Assembly (NCBI GenBank): GCA_039602395.1
Contig: JBCNJP010000024.1
Span: forward strand, 3,113,731-3,177,730
Length of the DNA: 64,000 bases
Source of the DNA: Deinandra increscens subsp. villosa
Taxonomy: Eukaryota > Streptophyta > Magnoliopsida > Asterales > Asteraceae
Direction: 5' to 3'
This document shows positions 1-12,420 of the stretch, one piece after another; position 1 is the first letter of the stretch; the number at the start of each line of letters is the position of its first letter. The position numbers were made by a program, and so were the translations under genes. The notes beneath the pieces were generated by a model. It did no database searches, was not told the DNA's origin, and saw only the letters and a program-made list of their open reading frames with translations.

Positions 1-568
1 AGTTTGTCAAGTGCAACTCATCACCACAAGTACTTAAGTTTAAAAAAAATATATGGCTGAAATAAATTGTGATCAAATGAAAGCTTATCATCCTTTCGTT
101 ACCTTTGATTTTTTGTTAAGCACCTATATTACATCTTCTTTGCGTGAAGCTAAACTTGGTGCAGATGGACGCCAAGACAACCTTTTTTATTGGTTTTTAT
201 GTCCTTTACTAATGAGAGTAACTCATCTGCTTGTGATTTGTGAGACCCACACTTATTTTTTGTAGTCATCTAATTCTATGGCGCAACTGCATCATTTTTA
301 GGCTTGATTGTTTTTATTAGTCATTCATATACATCATTAGCTTTAGAAACAGAAGTGAAGGGCCTGCATTTTAACCCTTTATCACCATTTGATTGACCTT
401 TTGAGTAGTTTTAAACATTTTTTTCTAACTTGTGCAGGGGATGACATTGGTAACACGAAGAGAAGTCGATATCTCGACAATCCTATGTTACTAAAGAAAA
501 GTCAGTTGTATTCGAGTCTCTTTTTTTTTAACTTGTAAATTTAATATTATTGAATATTTATCAGCTCT

Positions 569-2489
569 TGATTCGCGAGATGCGGTCTATAAAAAATATG
601 ATCAAGTTTTAAAAACAGTAAATCCCAAGTGACCAACTACACGCTCCGAGCAAGTATACTCATCGTGTGCAGCATAGTATAGGTAAATACCGGATATCAA
701 TCCAAGGACGCGTAGCAGGCTCTCGATACTGGAACTTTGCTAATATTTAGTCTAACATGAATTGATGTTTAACAACGGAAGGAAAACAGATAGCAATGTA
801 ACCTAAATAACTAAGAAACAAACCACGGGAACTAAGGTGAAACTCAAATGAGAGGAAGGGGTGCTACTTGGTAAGGAATCCTTTGGGCCGACGGTTGATT
901 ACTAGATTGACTACTTCATGCGAAACTATCCTCTAAAATGGATAACCTAGATAACTAAGACTATAGACACATCCAAGCAGTCTAGGAAATCCTAACATGA
1001 AGTCCGGATAGTAAAATGATACTTAATGCTAAAAGGTCTGACCACTTCGGTCAAAGCAGATCAAACACGTATGAAACAGAAAGCCACTCGAGAGGTCTCT
1101 CTATATGGAATCTATCACACACTAGAATACTAAAATGGAATCTATAAAACCTCGGAAATGTCTAACACGCACAATGGGCTAAAAGCTTAAATTCTCAAGC
1201 ATTCTAACCAATCGACAAAGTCAAACAACCACCAAGTGTGCTAAACGAATCGGTCAATTCTATCCAACACAAATATCATGCAATATTGGCCACAAGTTGC
1301 AATCACAAGAACATGTAGGAGGTATCCGGATCATGCATTTGATTTAAACTAATAAAAGTTAAACCAAACAATAATTAAACCACTAATTAGGACAAAGTTC
1401 TTTGAACCTAAGTATTTTAATCGCATCAAGTAATCACAACAAAAGCCAAACATGCTAATATGACTATTTCATAGATCCAAATTAGATTCATAAGCAAAAA
1501 GATCACATCACATGAAGAAAATCAATCTAATAATCAAGTTAAGCCAAATTCATCCAAAACCAAGCAACACACTAGATCTAGCCAAACATGATGGTTAATA
1601 TCAATAAAAACACAATCTTTATCATAATCAAGAAATAAAAATAAAAGATAAAGAAAAAAACCAAAATGGAGTGACCACCCGATTTAGCTCCAAATCTTGA
1701 ACCTTCACTCCTTAAGCTTGATCTTTAATCCCCTCTTCATTCTCTTTAATTTTCTAAATTTAATCCTCAAGAAAGATGAAAGTCTTTTTTTTTGTCTAAG
1801 AGTGGAAAAATGGAAGTTCACTGTGTAACAAAAAGGAAATGAGAGAATGGTCCCCTGGATGGCGGCTGATGATAAAATCCTCAAAATTAGGGTAAAAACA
1901 AAATCTCCTCCCTCCCCGTGCGCTGTTGCTGCCCTCTATAAATCCCGATTTCGGTCTGCTGGGCAATGCCACTTCTGCTGGGCTGCTACATAATTAAATG
2001 GACTTGGCTGCTGATCTCTATTGTTGCTTTGCTGATGAGCCGGCTTCACTTGATGCTGGGGCTGAGAGGATAACAAGAAATGGGCCTTTGGATCTTGAAA
2101 TGGCACTACACACAAATGTGAATTGATTAAATGTGGCGGCTGATTTGTTTTATCATATGATTAATTTTAATTTTTTTTTTTAATTGAACTTATTCAACAT
2201 TATTTTAAAATTCTTTCCCGCTTTGAGCGTTCGGGATTTCTTTTAAATTTACTCGAGACCACCAACCACCTAAAATTCACAAATAAACACACCAATAAAT
2301 ATCATATTCTAATAATCAATTGAAACCCAATTTAAATGTGAAAATTTATATATTTATCAAATTAAAACCAAAACTCTTTTCACAAAATCTATAATTCATA
2401 TATTAAACAATTAAGCACCAAATTTGATATTTTCAAATTTAAATGAGGAAATTTATTTATTTTATTTATAAACAAGATGCTATGCATCA
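569..2489 (-). repeat. Athila 3' LTR (left copy)
   Basis: It begins TGATTCGCGAG and ends TATGCATCA. It aligns along its whole length with 9165-11084, with scattered substitutions and one 16-bp segment near 1362 that is absent from the other copy. No gene is supported inside it. Confidence 0.92.
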
Positions 2490-2504
2490 AATATCCCCAC
2501 ACTT
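2490..2504 (-). other. Polypurine tract candidate of the Athila element
   Basis: Directly inside the left LTR the minus strand reads AAGTGTGGGGATATT. This is the purine-rich tract expected at the 3' LTR junction for priming of plus-strand DNA. Confidence 0.6.
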
Positions 2505-4527
2505 AAACCTTGCTTACCCTCAAGCAAAATCTTATGCAACACTTCCACAAACCAATCGAAGACGCAACGTCCACCCAACCCAATGCAACTACTTAAGCCC
2601 ACATGCATTGCCAATTCTCAAGATTTACACTTTTCAAAAGAATTATAATCCAACAAGCAATTATGACATTTATTTAAAAACATGGAAATGCTTACTAGTT
2701 CAACACACATCAAGGTTCAATCAAACAAGCATCATACCCCTCACAATGATCATTCAACTCGTCTTTATTTTGTGGATAGACGATTAAGTGGATCGTCGAT
2801 TTAAGTGGGTCACTCAAGGCCAAACATGCATCCCATTATCATAGGCTTGTATCGAAATCGCATCTCCACCAAATAACATAAAACCGAACATAAATCAAGA
2901 GGACTTTCACGGGTTGTAATGTTAGGCTAGGGTTTAGGGTATGGAATGGGAATGTGAAAGTGGCGAAGTGTTTAGAAATCCGGACTAGGAACAAAAGAAC
3001 TAAACTATGAAACTTTTTACAAATAAAACAAAACTAAACTAAAATCGGGTAATTTTAACCCGAACACAAAAATCTAAACAACACTCTATTTTTTTTCTTA
3101 GGTCTATGATCTCCCATAATGAGCTAGAATTTTTAGAATTTTTTATTTTTTTTCATTTTTTCTGCTTTTTTTTCAATTTTTTTTTTTTTTTTTGCAATCT
3201 CATATGAATTCCTAGAATGGAGATTGAGTACTAGGAGAATCACACTTAATCACTAATTTTTTTTTTAACTAAAAACTATACTTGATGTAAGTAACAAAAA
3301 AAAATACACAAAGTCCTAAACTAATCCGGATTCTTCACACAAGGGATAAGAACAAAATAAAGGCTAGACAAAGGCTAAAAGGGTCAAAAAGTGAGAAAAA
3401 CAAACAAGAAGGAAAAATGGCTCAACGGGTTCTCTAAGGGATGATGCTTTAGGGTAGGAAAAATAAAAAATCAAAGAAAAAGGCTAAATCAAAGGGGGGG
3501 GGGGGGTAATCCTAATGCCTCTATCATTTCTATGCCCAATTTTAGTTCATGATCTCGACGCGTATAAGCAACACAAGTTCTAAAATGAAAGCGCATGATG
3601 GCATAACACTCAACCAAACGAAAGTGAGTACAATCATGTAATAAATAATGTGATTTAAGGCCCAAATAACTCACAAAAACGGATGGAAAAGGGCTACCGA
3701 TATGTTGCAAGCTATCATTCCCCCATCCGATAGTTTCACTAAGTAAAGCATTCCATTTATTGATTTTATTTGAAAAACACTTGCTTGGAAATATTTTTTC
3801 AAGATACTCGAAGAAAAGGTTTTGACTAGAGACAAGCGTCGTATACATAGGCGAGCAAAACGTCACGAATTACATCAAAGAGCCCACTTCTATGTGCCAT
3901 AAATGGGCAAAAATCTCAATTTCAACTAAAAACGGGGGGATATGAAAAGAAAATTTGAAAATTTTTCACGAATTTAAGCAATTTCAGTTCAATTTACCCC
4001 CATCCCCACACTTAATTCGTACATTGTCCTCAATGTACGCTAAACAAAACAAAATAAAGGGGAAAGGGGAAAGGGAACTGAAATACTCCCCTATCACTGT
4101 CATGTGCCAGTGTCTGGATGCTGAAAAAGAAATTGAGCCAGCTCTTGACTGAACAGTTGCCAGAGCTGAATCCACAAATGCCAAAAATCCTCCACAATCA
4201 AAGTATGCATCATGAAACAGCTCTCGACGAACATGCCAGAACCGTCTCACCAGAACAAACAACCTCATGAAGCAATACCAAAATGATAAGTCCATGCAAT
4301 TCCAACAGCGGCATGCTTCATAACAACCTGCAAAACTTATAGAACGCAAAAAAGAGAAAAAGAAAAATAAACAAACACTAAAGTAAACAAACTAGCTAAC
4401 AGTCAAAATAAACTACTAAAAAGAAACATATCATGAAACAAGCAAAACAAAAGTAACCAAGTACTCGGGTTGCCTCCCGGAAGCGCTGAATTTATTAACG
4501 AGTCGTCAGCCAGACTCGGCACCGCGA
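2505..4527 (-). other. Athila 3' non-coding region (env-like position)
   Basis: About 2 kb separates the end of pol from the 3' LTR. Athila elements sometimes carry an env-like frame here. I see only short unsupported frames, T- and G-rich homopolymers (for example at 3176-3195 and 3494-3507) and an inverted pair (ACATTGTCCTCAATGT) near 4022. No coding function is supported. Confidence 0.6.
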
Positions 4528-6723
4528 TCAGGGTTGCGGAATGTCCAACAACATAACAACCTCCTTGCTCGCGTCAACCAGACCAGATAAGTAATGCTTC
4601 AACCTATGTCCGTTAAGCTTAAACGAGCTACCATCAACGCCCTCAATCTCAACTGTCCCATAAGGAAATACCTGTTTCACCACGTGGGGACCGGACCATC
4701 TAGACTTCAACTTACCCGGGAATAATTTCAACCTCGAATTACAAATAAGCACACGATCTCCCGGTTTGAAGTCTTTCTTCTTGATGTGAGTATCATGAAT
4801 CCTCCTGGTCCTCTCTTTGTATAAACCCGAACTCTCATACGCATGATCACGCAACTCCTCTAACTCATGCAACTGAAAGAACCGTCCTCTAGTCGCCTCA
4901 TCCAGATCTAGATTGACGGCCTTCAAATGAGTCTCGGCTCCTTTCTTCTCACGGATCTCAATATCAAATTCCTGCAACAGCAGGATCCATTGAATGAGTC
5001 TCGGCTTAGCATCCTGCTTGCTGAACAAATACTTAATAGCCGAATGATCCGTATACACAATGGTCTTGGACAGGACAAGATATGATCGAAATTTGTCGAA
5101 GGCAAACACAACGGCAAGCAACTCTTTCTCGGTAGTAGTGTAATTCTCCTGTGCATCATTAAGAGTTCGACTCGTATAGTAAATCGGATGGAAGTGTTTG
5201 TCCTTCCTCTGTCCCAAGACTGCCCCAACTGCGAAATCACTCGCATCACACATTAACTCAAACGGTTGCGACCAATCGGGTGCAACCATAATCGGGGCGT
5301 TCACAAACTTGTCTTTGATCAAGTTGAACGCTGTCAAACACTCCTCAGAAAACACAAATGGGGCATCCTTCTCTAGGAGTTGTGTCATCGGCCTGGTGAT
5401 TTTTGAAAAATCGCGTATGAATCGGCGGTAAAAACCCGCGTGGCCTAAGAAACTCCTAATCGCTCTAACAGAAGTGGGAGGCGGAAGTCTAGAAATAGTA
5501 TCAACTTTGGCTCGATCAACCTCAAGCCCAGCATGTGAAATCTTGTGCCCAAGCACAATACCCTCGCGAACCATGAAATGGCACTTCTCCCAATTAAGCA
5601 CCAGGTTCATCTCCTCACATCGAGCTAACATCCGCGATAAGCTCGTCAAACACTGATCAAAGGAACTCCCAAAAACAGAAAAATCATCCATGAAAACCTC
5701 CATGGAGTCCTCGATCATATCATGGAAAATTGCGACCATACAACGCTGAAATGTCGCTGGAGCGTTACATAATCCAAACGGCATGCGTCGGTACGCGAAT
5801 GTGCCATAAGGACATGTAAATGTGGTTTTCTCCTGATCCTCTGCTGCGATGGGGATCTGGAAATAACCTGAAAAGTCGTCAAGGAAACAATAATAGTTGT
5901 GACCGGCTAAACGCTCCAACATCTTATCAATGAACGGTAGGGGAAAATGATCTTTCCTCGTAGCATCGTTGAGTTTGCGATAATCTATGCAAACTCTCCG
6001 CCCCGTAACCGTGCGCGTAGGAATCATCTCGTTCTTCTCATTCACAACAATTGCCATGCCCCCTTTCTTGGGCACAACCTGAACTGGACTGACCCAAGGT
6101 GAATCAGAGATAGGATAAATTAACCCAGCATCCAAAAGCTTAAGAACCACTTTCTTCACCACATCCTGCATGTTTGGGTTCAGTCGTCTCTGTCTTTGCA
6201 CAGCAGGCTTAAATTCATCCTCCATCAAAATCTTATGCGTGTAGAAAGAAGGGCTAATCCCCTTAATATCCATAATCTTCCACGCAATAGCCTGTTTGTG
6301 CTCTCGCAGCACATCTAACAACCTCAATTTCTCATCAACCGTCAAATCTGATGCAATGATCACAAGAAGTCTCGAATCCATCTCCAGAAATGCATACTCT
6401 AAGTGAGATGGTAACTCCTTAAGCTCTAATGTCGGTGGATCCTCAACAGACGGTCTAGATTTGGCCCTCATGGTGTCAATGACCTCAAAAACCTCCGGGC
6501 TCAAATCTAAAGTACTAGACTCCTCACTAGTCACCTCACACGCAGCAGCAGCATACACACCAAGTTGCGGGTCAACGCCACCCCAAAGATGCGTGTCTGA
6601 AACACCTGAATCACAGATATCCTCAAACTGAGCACTCACGTGTGGCGTAATGGTGTCAACAAAGTAGAGGGTATCGTCCTGACCTTGAGGACGTCTCATC
6701 GAGTCGCGGATGTCAAAGGTCAC
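4528..6723 (-). pseudogene. Athila pol: RT, RNase H, then integrase C-terminus with the core deleted
   Basis: The open frame has 731 codons. It starts formally at a GTG overlapping the protease stop, so a plant would not initiate here; it is the out-of-phase continuation of gag-pro. RT occupies about residues 180-400 with CIDYRKLN near 244 and the catalytic FMDD near 344. RNase H follows with DAS near 491 and YTDHSAIKYLF near 560. At about residue 599 (near 4920-4932) the frame passes from the end of RNase H (REKKGAETHLK) straight into an integrase C-terminal region (RLKLFPGKLKSRWSGP). The zinc-binding region and DDE catalytic core normally between them are missing. The frame is otherwise open, so the deletion was in phase. 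Confidence 0.88.
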
Positions 6724-7106
6724 TTCTCGTCCTCGAAGCGTAAAGTAAGCGTACCGCTGAAAACATCAACCAAAGCACGTGCGGTAGCTAGAAATGGGCG
6801 ACCTAAGATAGGAGGCACGTGCTCGTCCTCATCCATGTCGAGGATCACAAAATCGACCGGGAACACATATTTATCCACTTTAACCAGCATGTTCTCCATA
6901 ATTCCCCTCGGATATTTGACAGAACGGTCAGCAAGCTGAATGCTCATGCGCGTGGGTGTCGGCTCACCTAGATCTAGTCTCGCAAAAACAGAATATGGCA
7001 TTAAGTTTATACTAGCACCTAGATCAGCAAGAGCATTGCTGACGGACAAGCTACCAATCAAACACGGAATTGTAAAACTCCCAGGATCCTTCATCTTCTG
7101 TTGCAA
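6720..7106 (-). pseudogene. Athila aspartic protease segment
   Basis: A 128-codon frame carries ADLGASINLMPYSVF near residue 30, the retropepsin active-site region in the D-L-G-A form usual for these elements, and ILGRPFLATARALVD in the C-terminal half. It processes the Gag-Pol polyprotein. It is in the same phase as gag upstream, separated only by a TAG at 7113-7115. It ends at a TGA (6720-6722) that overlaps the RT frame in another phase, so a small indel has broken the polyprotein here. Confidence 0.85.
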
Positions 7107-7112
7107 CTTGTT

Positions 7113-8951
7113 CTAAAGAACTGCTGAACACTCCTCGCTTAGTGTAACGATCGACAACTCCTCAAGTTTCTTCTTGTTGCTCAATAAATCCTTAAGAAAC
7201 CTGGCATACTTAGGCATTTGTGTTAATGACTCAACAAACGGGAGATTGATGTGAAGCTGTTTGAACATGGCAAGAAATTTGCTGTAATTCTCCTCAGCTC
7301 TATCATGTCTCAAACGTGCAGGATATGGAACAGGAGGTGTGTAGAATCTCGCGAGCTCCTTGGGGCGTGTTGTACTTGCTGGGCGTAGCCTAGTAGGGTG
7401 CACCTGCCCAGTAACCTTAGTCTCAATCACCTCATCACTCCCAACTGCAACCGGCTCAGCAGTGGCTGGCGGTACTGGATCCTGAGTGGTCTTGCCACTC
7501 CGAGTGGTAATCGCCTTTGCTGTTTGGCGCGGATTTGTCTCGGTATTACCCGGCAAACCTCCCTGCTGGCGCTCTGACATAGATTTGGCAAGCTGGCCCA
7601 TCTGTCTCTCAAGATTCTGCATATGAGTGCCCATGTTACTCATCTCCTGCTCATTTCTCGAAAAGTGCAACTCATTATGCTTAGCAACCTTCTGAGTGTC
7701 AAGGGCTGCTTTATGATTCTGCTGAAGCAACTGAGAAACCATGTCGGTCAGGTTCTTCATACCAAAATCCTCTGTCTGAACCAGGATCTGTCTGTTGCCC
7801 CCTGGGTTGTAAACACCCTGCTGTCTCTGTGGTGGTCGTGGCTGGAACCCCGGTGGGTTCGAACTGCTCGGCTCCTGTCTCTATCCCAAATTCTGGTTTG
7901 GTCTCCAAGCCTAATTGTAGTTATACTGGTTGGGTAGTGGGTGGGCCTGGCTAGCCATGTAATCGACCTGCTCTGGTAACTCGGTGCTATCAACAATGGG
8001 ACAACTGGTAATATCATGAGGACCAGCACATAACTGACAGAATTTCACATGTTGTTGAGTCTCCTGTGGCTGGCTCATCTGTTTCTGATTTGTTTGCATC
8101 CCTTTCATCATCTGCGATAGCGCCACCTGCGCTGAGAGAACTGTAACGGGATCTACCTGATGAACCCCTCTCGTCTGGGGCTATCTACTCGTACGCGTGG
8201 TACACCACTGGTAGCCGTTCAACGCAAGCTCCTCGAGTAAATCACGCGCCTCCTCTGGCATTTTGCTGCTCAGAGATCCACCGGCTAAACTGTCAACAGT
8301 CGGGCGTGTGAGGGCGTTCAGACCGCCATAGAAAATATGCACCTGCTAATGCAGCTCTATGCTATGGGGTGGGCATTTCCTCAATAACTCCTTAAACCTC
8401 TCCCATGCCTCATACAAACTCTCGGTGTCCTCCTGCACGAACGAATAAATCTTGTTGTAGAACATCGCGGCTTTCGATGGAGGAAAGTACTTGGAAACGA
8501 ATTTCTGAGTCAAAGAATCCCAAGTAGTAATAGAACCAGGCGGGAGGGACTGAAGCCACGCCTTTGCTGCGCCGCGAAGGGAAAATGGGAAGAGTCTCAA
8601 CTTAACGGCCTCCGATGTGACTCCATTGAGTTTGAACGTGTCGCAAACCTTAAGGAAATTTGAAATATGAGTCATCGGGTCATCGTTCGGAAATCCATCG
8701 AACTGAACAGAATTTAAGATCATGGAAATGGTCTGAGGCTGGATCTGGAAGTTGTTAGCTTCCACGGGTGGGCGTATGACACTGGGCTGCGCCCCTGCGA
8801 TGTCGGGACGAGCGTAATCGGCGAGCGTGCGTCTCGGCGGAACTGCCACCGGAACTGGAACTGGTAATGCCTCCAAACGTCGAAGTCTATGAAAAACCCT
8901 CTCAGGCTCGGACAACGGTGAAAAGTGACTCCTCCTACGATGAATGCGCAT
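7113..8951 (-). pseudogene. Athila gag with zinc knuckle, interrupted by stop codons
   Basis: The retrotransposon Gag domain lies at 8346-8951. Typical blocks are FLKVCDTFKLNG, LRLFPFSLRGAAKAWL, and W..L...FVSKYFPPSK. In the same phase further on is a CCHC-like knuckle, CQLCAGPHDITSC, near 8030, then a polar coiled segment (7113-7760) with MGQLAKSMSERQQG. Gag packages the RNA into virus-like particles in the cytoplasm. All pieces share one phase but are cut by TAG codons at about 8346, 8181, 7911, 7881 and 7113. Each could arise by one transition from CAG or TGG. The start at 8951 is the first ATG before the conserved domain. Confidence 0.85.
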
Positions 8952-9141
8952 AAACCGACGAACAAAATGGAACAGAAAACAGAAATAGAACAGAAAGAAA
9001 CTAGACTAAGCTAATAAACTAACTAACACGTAGGTAAACACAGAAATAAGTAAACATACTAGAAACATGCAAATAAACAAGTAACGAAAGCAAGTAAAAT
9101 GGCTAAACTACTAGCTCCGAACTTTCTCGAAATCTGGGCGT

Positions 9142-9158
9142 CCCCGGCAACGGCGCTA
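9142..9158 (-). other. Primer-binding site, tRNA-Asp type
   Basis: The plus strand reads CCCCGGCAACGGCGCTA, matching the 3' end of plant tRNA-Asp (CCCCGGCAACGGCGCCA) at 16 of 17 positions, six bases from the right LTR. This places the element's 5' end on the right. Confidence 0.85.
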
Positions 9159-9164
9159 AAAACT

Positions 9165-11084
9165 TGATGCGCGAGATGCGGTCTATAAAAAATATGATCA
9201 AGTTTTAAAAACAGTAAATCCCAAGTGACCAACTACACGCTCCGAGCAAGTATACTCATCGTGTATAGCATAGTATAGGTAAATACCGGATATCAATCCA
9301 AGGACGCGTAGCAGGCTCTTGATACTGGAACTTTGCTAATATTTAATCTAACATGATTTGATGTTTAACAACGGAAGGAAAACAGATAGCAATGTAACCT
9401 AAATAACTAAGAAACAAACCACGGGTACTAAGGTGAAACTCAAATGAGAGGAAGGGGTGCTACTTGGTAAGGAATCCTTTGGGCCGACGGTTGATTACTA
9501 GATTGACTACTTCATGCGAAACTATCCTCTAAAATGGATAACCTAGATAACTAAGACTATAGACACATCCAAGCAGTCTAGGAAATCCTAACATGGAGTC
9601 CGGATAGTAAAATGATACTTAATGCTAAAAGGTCTGACCACTTCGGTCAAAGCAGATCAAACACGTATGAAACAGAAAGCCACTTGAGAGGTCTCTCTAT
9701 ATGGAATCTATCACACACTAGAATACTAAAATGGAATCTATAAAACCTAGGCAATGTCTAACACGCACAACGGGCTAAAACCTTAAATTCTCAAGCATTC
9801 TAACCAATCGACAAAGTCAAACAACCACCAAGTGTGCTAAACGAATCGGTCAATTCTATTCAACACAAATATCATGCAATATCGGCCACAAGTTGCAATC
9901 ACAAGAACATGTAGGAGGCCTCCGGATCATGCATTTGATTTAAACTAATAAAAGTTAAACCACTAATTAGGACAAAGTTCTTTGAACCTAAGTGATTTAA
10001 TCACATCAAGTAATCACAACAAAAGCCAAACATGCTAATATGACTATTTCATAGATCCAAATTAGATTCATAAGCAAAAAGATCACATCACATTAAGAAA
10101 ATCAATCTAATAATCAAGTTAACCCAAATTCATCCAAAACCAAGCAACACACTAGATCTAGCCAAACATGATGGCTAATATCAATAAAAACACAATCTTT
10201 ATCATCATCAAGAAATAAAAATAAAAGATAAAGAAAAAAACCAAAATGGAGTGACCACCCGATTTAGCTCCAAATCTTGAAATCTTGAATCTTCACTCCT
10301 TAAGTTTGATCTTTAATCCCCTCTTCATTCTCTTTAATTTTCTAAATTTAATCCTCAAGAAAGATGAAAGCTTTTTTTTTTGTCTAAGAGTGGAAAAATG
10401 GAAGTTCTCTGTGTAACAAAAAGGAAATGAGAGAATGGTCCCCTCAATAGTGGATGGCGGCTGATGATAAAATCCTCAAAATTAGGGTAAAAACAAAATC
10501 TCCTCCCTCCCGTGCGCTGTTGTTACCCTCTACAAATCCCGATTTGGATCTGCTAGTGGGCAATGCCACTTCTGCTGGGCTGCTACATAATTAAATGGAC
10601 TGGGCTGCTGATCTCTATTGTTGCTTTGCTGATGAGCCGGCTTCACTTGATGCTGGGCCGAGAGGATAGCAAGAAATGGGCCTTTGGATCTTGAAATGGC
10701 ACTACACACAAATGTGAATTGATTAAATGTGGCGGCTGATTTGTTTTATCATATGATTAATTTTAATTTTTTTTTTAATTGAACTTATTCAACATTATTT
10801 TAAAATTCCTTCCCGCTTTGAGCGTTCGGGATTTCTTTTAAATTCACTCGAGACCACCAACCACCTAAAATTCATAAATAAACACACCAATAAATATCAT
10901 ATTCTAATAATCAATTGAAACCCAATTTAAATGTGAAAATTTATATATTTATCAAATTAAAACCAAAACTCTTTTCACAAAATCTATAATTCATATATTA
11001 AACAATTAAGCACCAAATTTGATATTTTCAAATTTAAATGAGGAAATTTATTTATTTTATTTATAAACAAGATGTTATGCATCA
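9165..11084 (-). repeat. Athila 5' LTR (right copy)
   Basis: It begins TGATGCGCGAG and ends TATGCATCA, followed by the target duplication GCTCT. It is the promoter-bearing LTR in element sense. I could not assign a TATA box with confidence. Confidence 0.92.
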
Positions 11085-11212
11085 GCTCTTTAGCTTTATT
11101 ATTATTCAGTTAAAATATCATTTCTATTTAGGTTCATCTTTTACTTCGTATAATTCTTTTAATATCACAGCCTCGGGTATTGTGACCCGGGTCACTGACT
11201 AGTATATATATA

Positions 11213-11986
11213 GGGGAAGAACCGTGCGTAAACACCATTTTTTATGAAAACCTAAAACACATATTAAAACATCTATATTTTTCATACGTTAATATTTTTA
11301 AAAAAAAAAATTTGCACCAAAATCGTAGAATTATGTTATCCTTAATTCTATAATAAAATTTAAAAAATAACGTTTCATTTTTTATTTTATTTTTTTGTGG
11401 TGCATATGTGCATCACAAGAAAAACTCATACTTTTAGTATGAGTTGATATATATATTTTTCTAAGCCGCACCATATGTCTTATATTTTTGTCATTTTTTG
11501 TACTTTTTGTAATGATGCACATGTGCATCACAAAAAATAAAAATAAAAACCTCATACATGTGGTATACATTAATATTTTTAAAAAGAAATTGCACCATAA
11601 ATCTTATAGTTGTGTTATCTTTAGATCTAAAGAAAAAAATAACATTTTTTAACTTTTGTAATTATATTTTGCACGTGTGCACTATATAACATTATCATTA
11701 ATACCAAATATGTTTTAGTGTTTTTAATATGTTTTTAACATAAGGAGTGTTTTTCGCATGATAATTCGTCTTTGTACAGTACTAATAATAATGATGCACA
11801 TGTGCATCACACGAAAAAAACACGAAACGTTAATTTTTTTTTTTTTTCTAGAATTAAATATAACGTAATTCTAATACTTTTGGCGCAAATTGTATGAAAA
11901 ATCGTTAACGTATGAAAAAGTTATGTGGGTCTTAATATGTGTTTTCGCAGTTTTCACAAAAACAGTATTTTCGCAGGATCCTAACC

Positions 11987-11988
<2 letters not shown>
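11213..11988. mobile_element. TA-linked cassette A1
   Basis: The cassette starts GGGGAAGAACCGTGCGTAAA after TATATATA and ends AGGATCCTAACCCT before a (TA)n tract (11989-12017). Its ends are imperfect inverted repeats of about 85 bp; both read inward through AAAACACATATTAA and TTTTTCATACGTTAA. The interior holds several copies of an 18-bp palindrome type TGATGCACATGTGCATCA (near 11399, 11512, 11790). No reading frame is convincing. Related copies: 18942-19318, 57971-58632, 59363-60121. Confidence 0.75.
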
Positions 11989-12017
<29 letters not shown>

Positions 12018-12020
<3 letters not shown>

Positions 12021-12192
12021 AGAGGATCATTTGAGAACCAATTTGATTTGAGAACTTTTGAGAACCATTCTAAGCCACTAGTTTATATATATGGAAATCC
12101 CCCCCATGAATTTGAATGCTTCCCCCCTGAAAATTAGTGGCTCAGAATGGTTCTCAAAAGTTCTCAAAAGAAAAAGTTTTCATTTGAACCTA

Positions 12193-12196
<4 letters not shown>
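12018..12196 (+). mobile_element. TA-linked cassette B1 (foldback MITE)
   Basis: A 179-bp unit from GGGAGAGGATCATTTGAGAA to GAACCTAACCC. Both halves contain GAACTTTTGAGAACCATTCT in opposite orientation, so nearly the whole unit folds on itself. It is bounded by (TA)n at 11989-12017 and 12197-12243. It is non-coding; the apparent frame across it simply reads through the TA tract. Confidence 0.78.

Positions 12197-12243
<47 letters not shown>
12197..12243. repeat. (TA)n tract between cassettes B1 and B2
   Basis: An uninterrupted TA dinucleotide repeat of about 47 bp joins two oppositely oriented B cassettes. Confidence 0.95.
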
Positions 12244-12245
<2 letters not shown>

Positions 12246-12420
12246 GTTAGGTTCAAATGAGAACTTTTTATTTTGAGAACTTTTGAGAACTAAATTTCAA
12301 CCACACATTTCAGGTGGGAGCCACTACAATTCATGGGAGGGGGGATACATGTAAATAAACTTGTGGCTCAAATTAGTTCTTTTTAGTTCTCAAATCAAAT
12401 TGGTTCTCAAATGATCCTCT

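Larger units (their letters stand above)
569..11084 (-). mobile_element. Athila-type Ty3/gypsy LTR retrotransposon, defective
   Basis: Two direct repeats of about 1.92 kb (569-2489 and 9165-11084), each TG...CA, enclose 6.7 kb coding on the minus strand. The 5-bp target duplication GCTCT is at 564-568 and 11085-11089. A primer-binding site matching the 3' end of tRNA-Asp lies beside the right LTR, which is the 5' LTR in element sense. Domain order is gag, zinc knuckle, protease, RT, RNase H, integrase C-terminus, then 2 kb non-coding. The tRNA-Asp primer, long LTRs and Gag/RT type point to Athila. Gag-protease has five in-frame TAG codons, there is a frame change before RT, and the integrase core is missing, so it cannot be autonomous. 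The LTRs differ by roughly 2-3% by eye, plus small indels. Confidence 0.9.
1..11202 (+). mobile_element. Helitron-like element, 3' portion, split by the Athila insertion
   Basis: The sequence just before 11203 has the form of a Helitron 3' end: a GC-rich imperfect hairpin (CCTCGGGT, 6-nt loop, ACCCGGGT), a short spacer, then CTAG at 11199-11202 followed by T. The 5' end would lie before the window. Apart from the Athila insert, the body visible is 1-568 and 11085-11202. Around 437 there is an exon-like stretch after TTGTGCAG with about 30 open codons that I do not recognise. The rest of 1-568 is AT-rich with no supported gene. The assignment rests on the terminus alone. Confidence 0.45.

Noticed and set aside
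53..265. 70-codon frame at the window start
   Set aside because: No domain, AT-rich composition, inside Helitron-like sequence.
2926..2945. Telomere-like GGGTTTAGGG
   Set aside because: Only one to two units of TTTAGGG in an Athila internal region; not a telomeric array.
3489..3866. Minus-strand frame as an Athila env-like protein
   Set aside because: No signal peptide or membrane-anchor arrangement; a poly-C/G run at its end and no recognisable motif.
6723..6723. GTG at 6723 as a genuine pol start
   Set aside because: Plant elements do not initiate Pol at GTG; the overlap with the protease stop reflects a frameshift in one polyprotein.
12197..12276. Tyr-Ile repeat reading frames across TA tracts here and at 14760, 16266, 19320, 57934 and 59147
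   Set aside because: They are translations of the (TA)n repeats with short random flanks.
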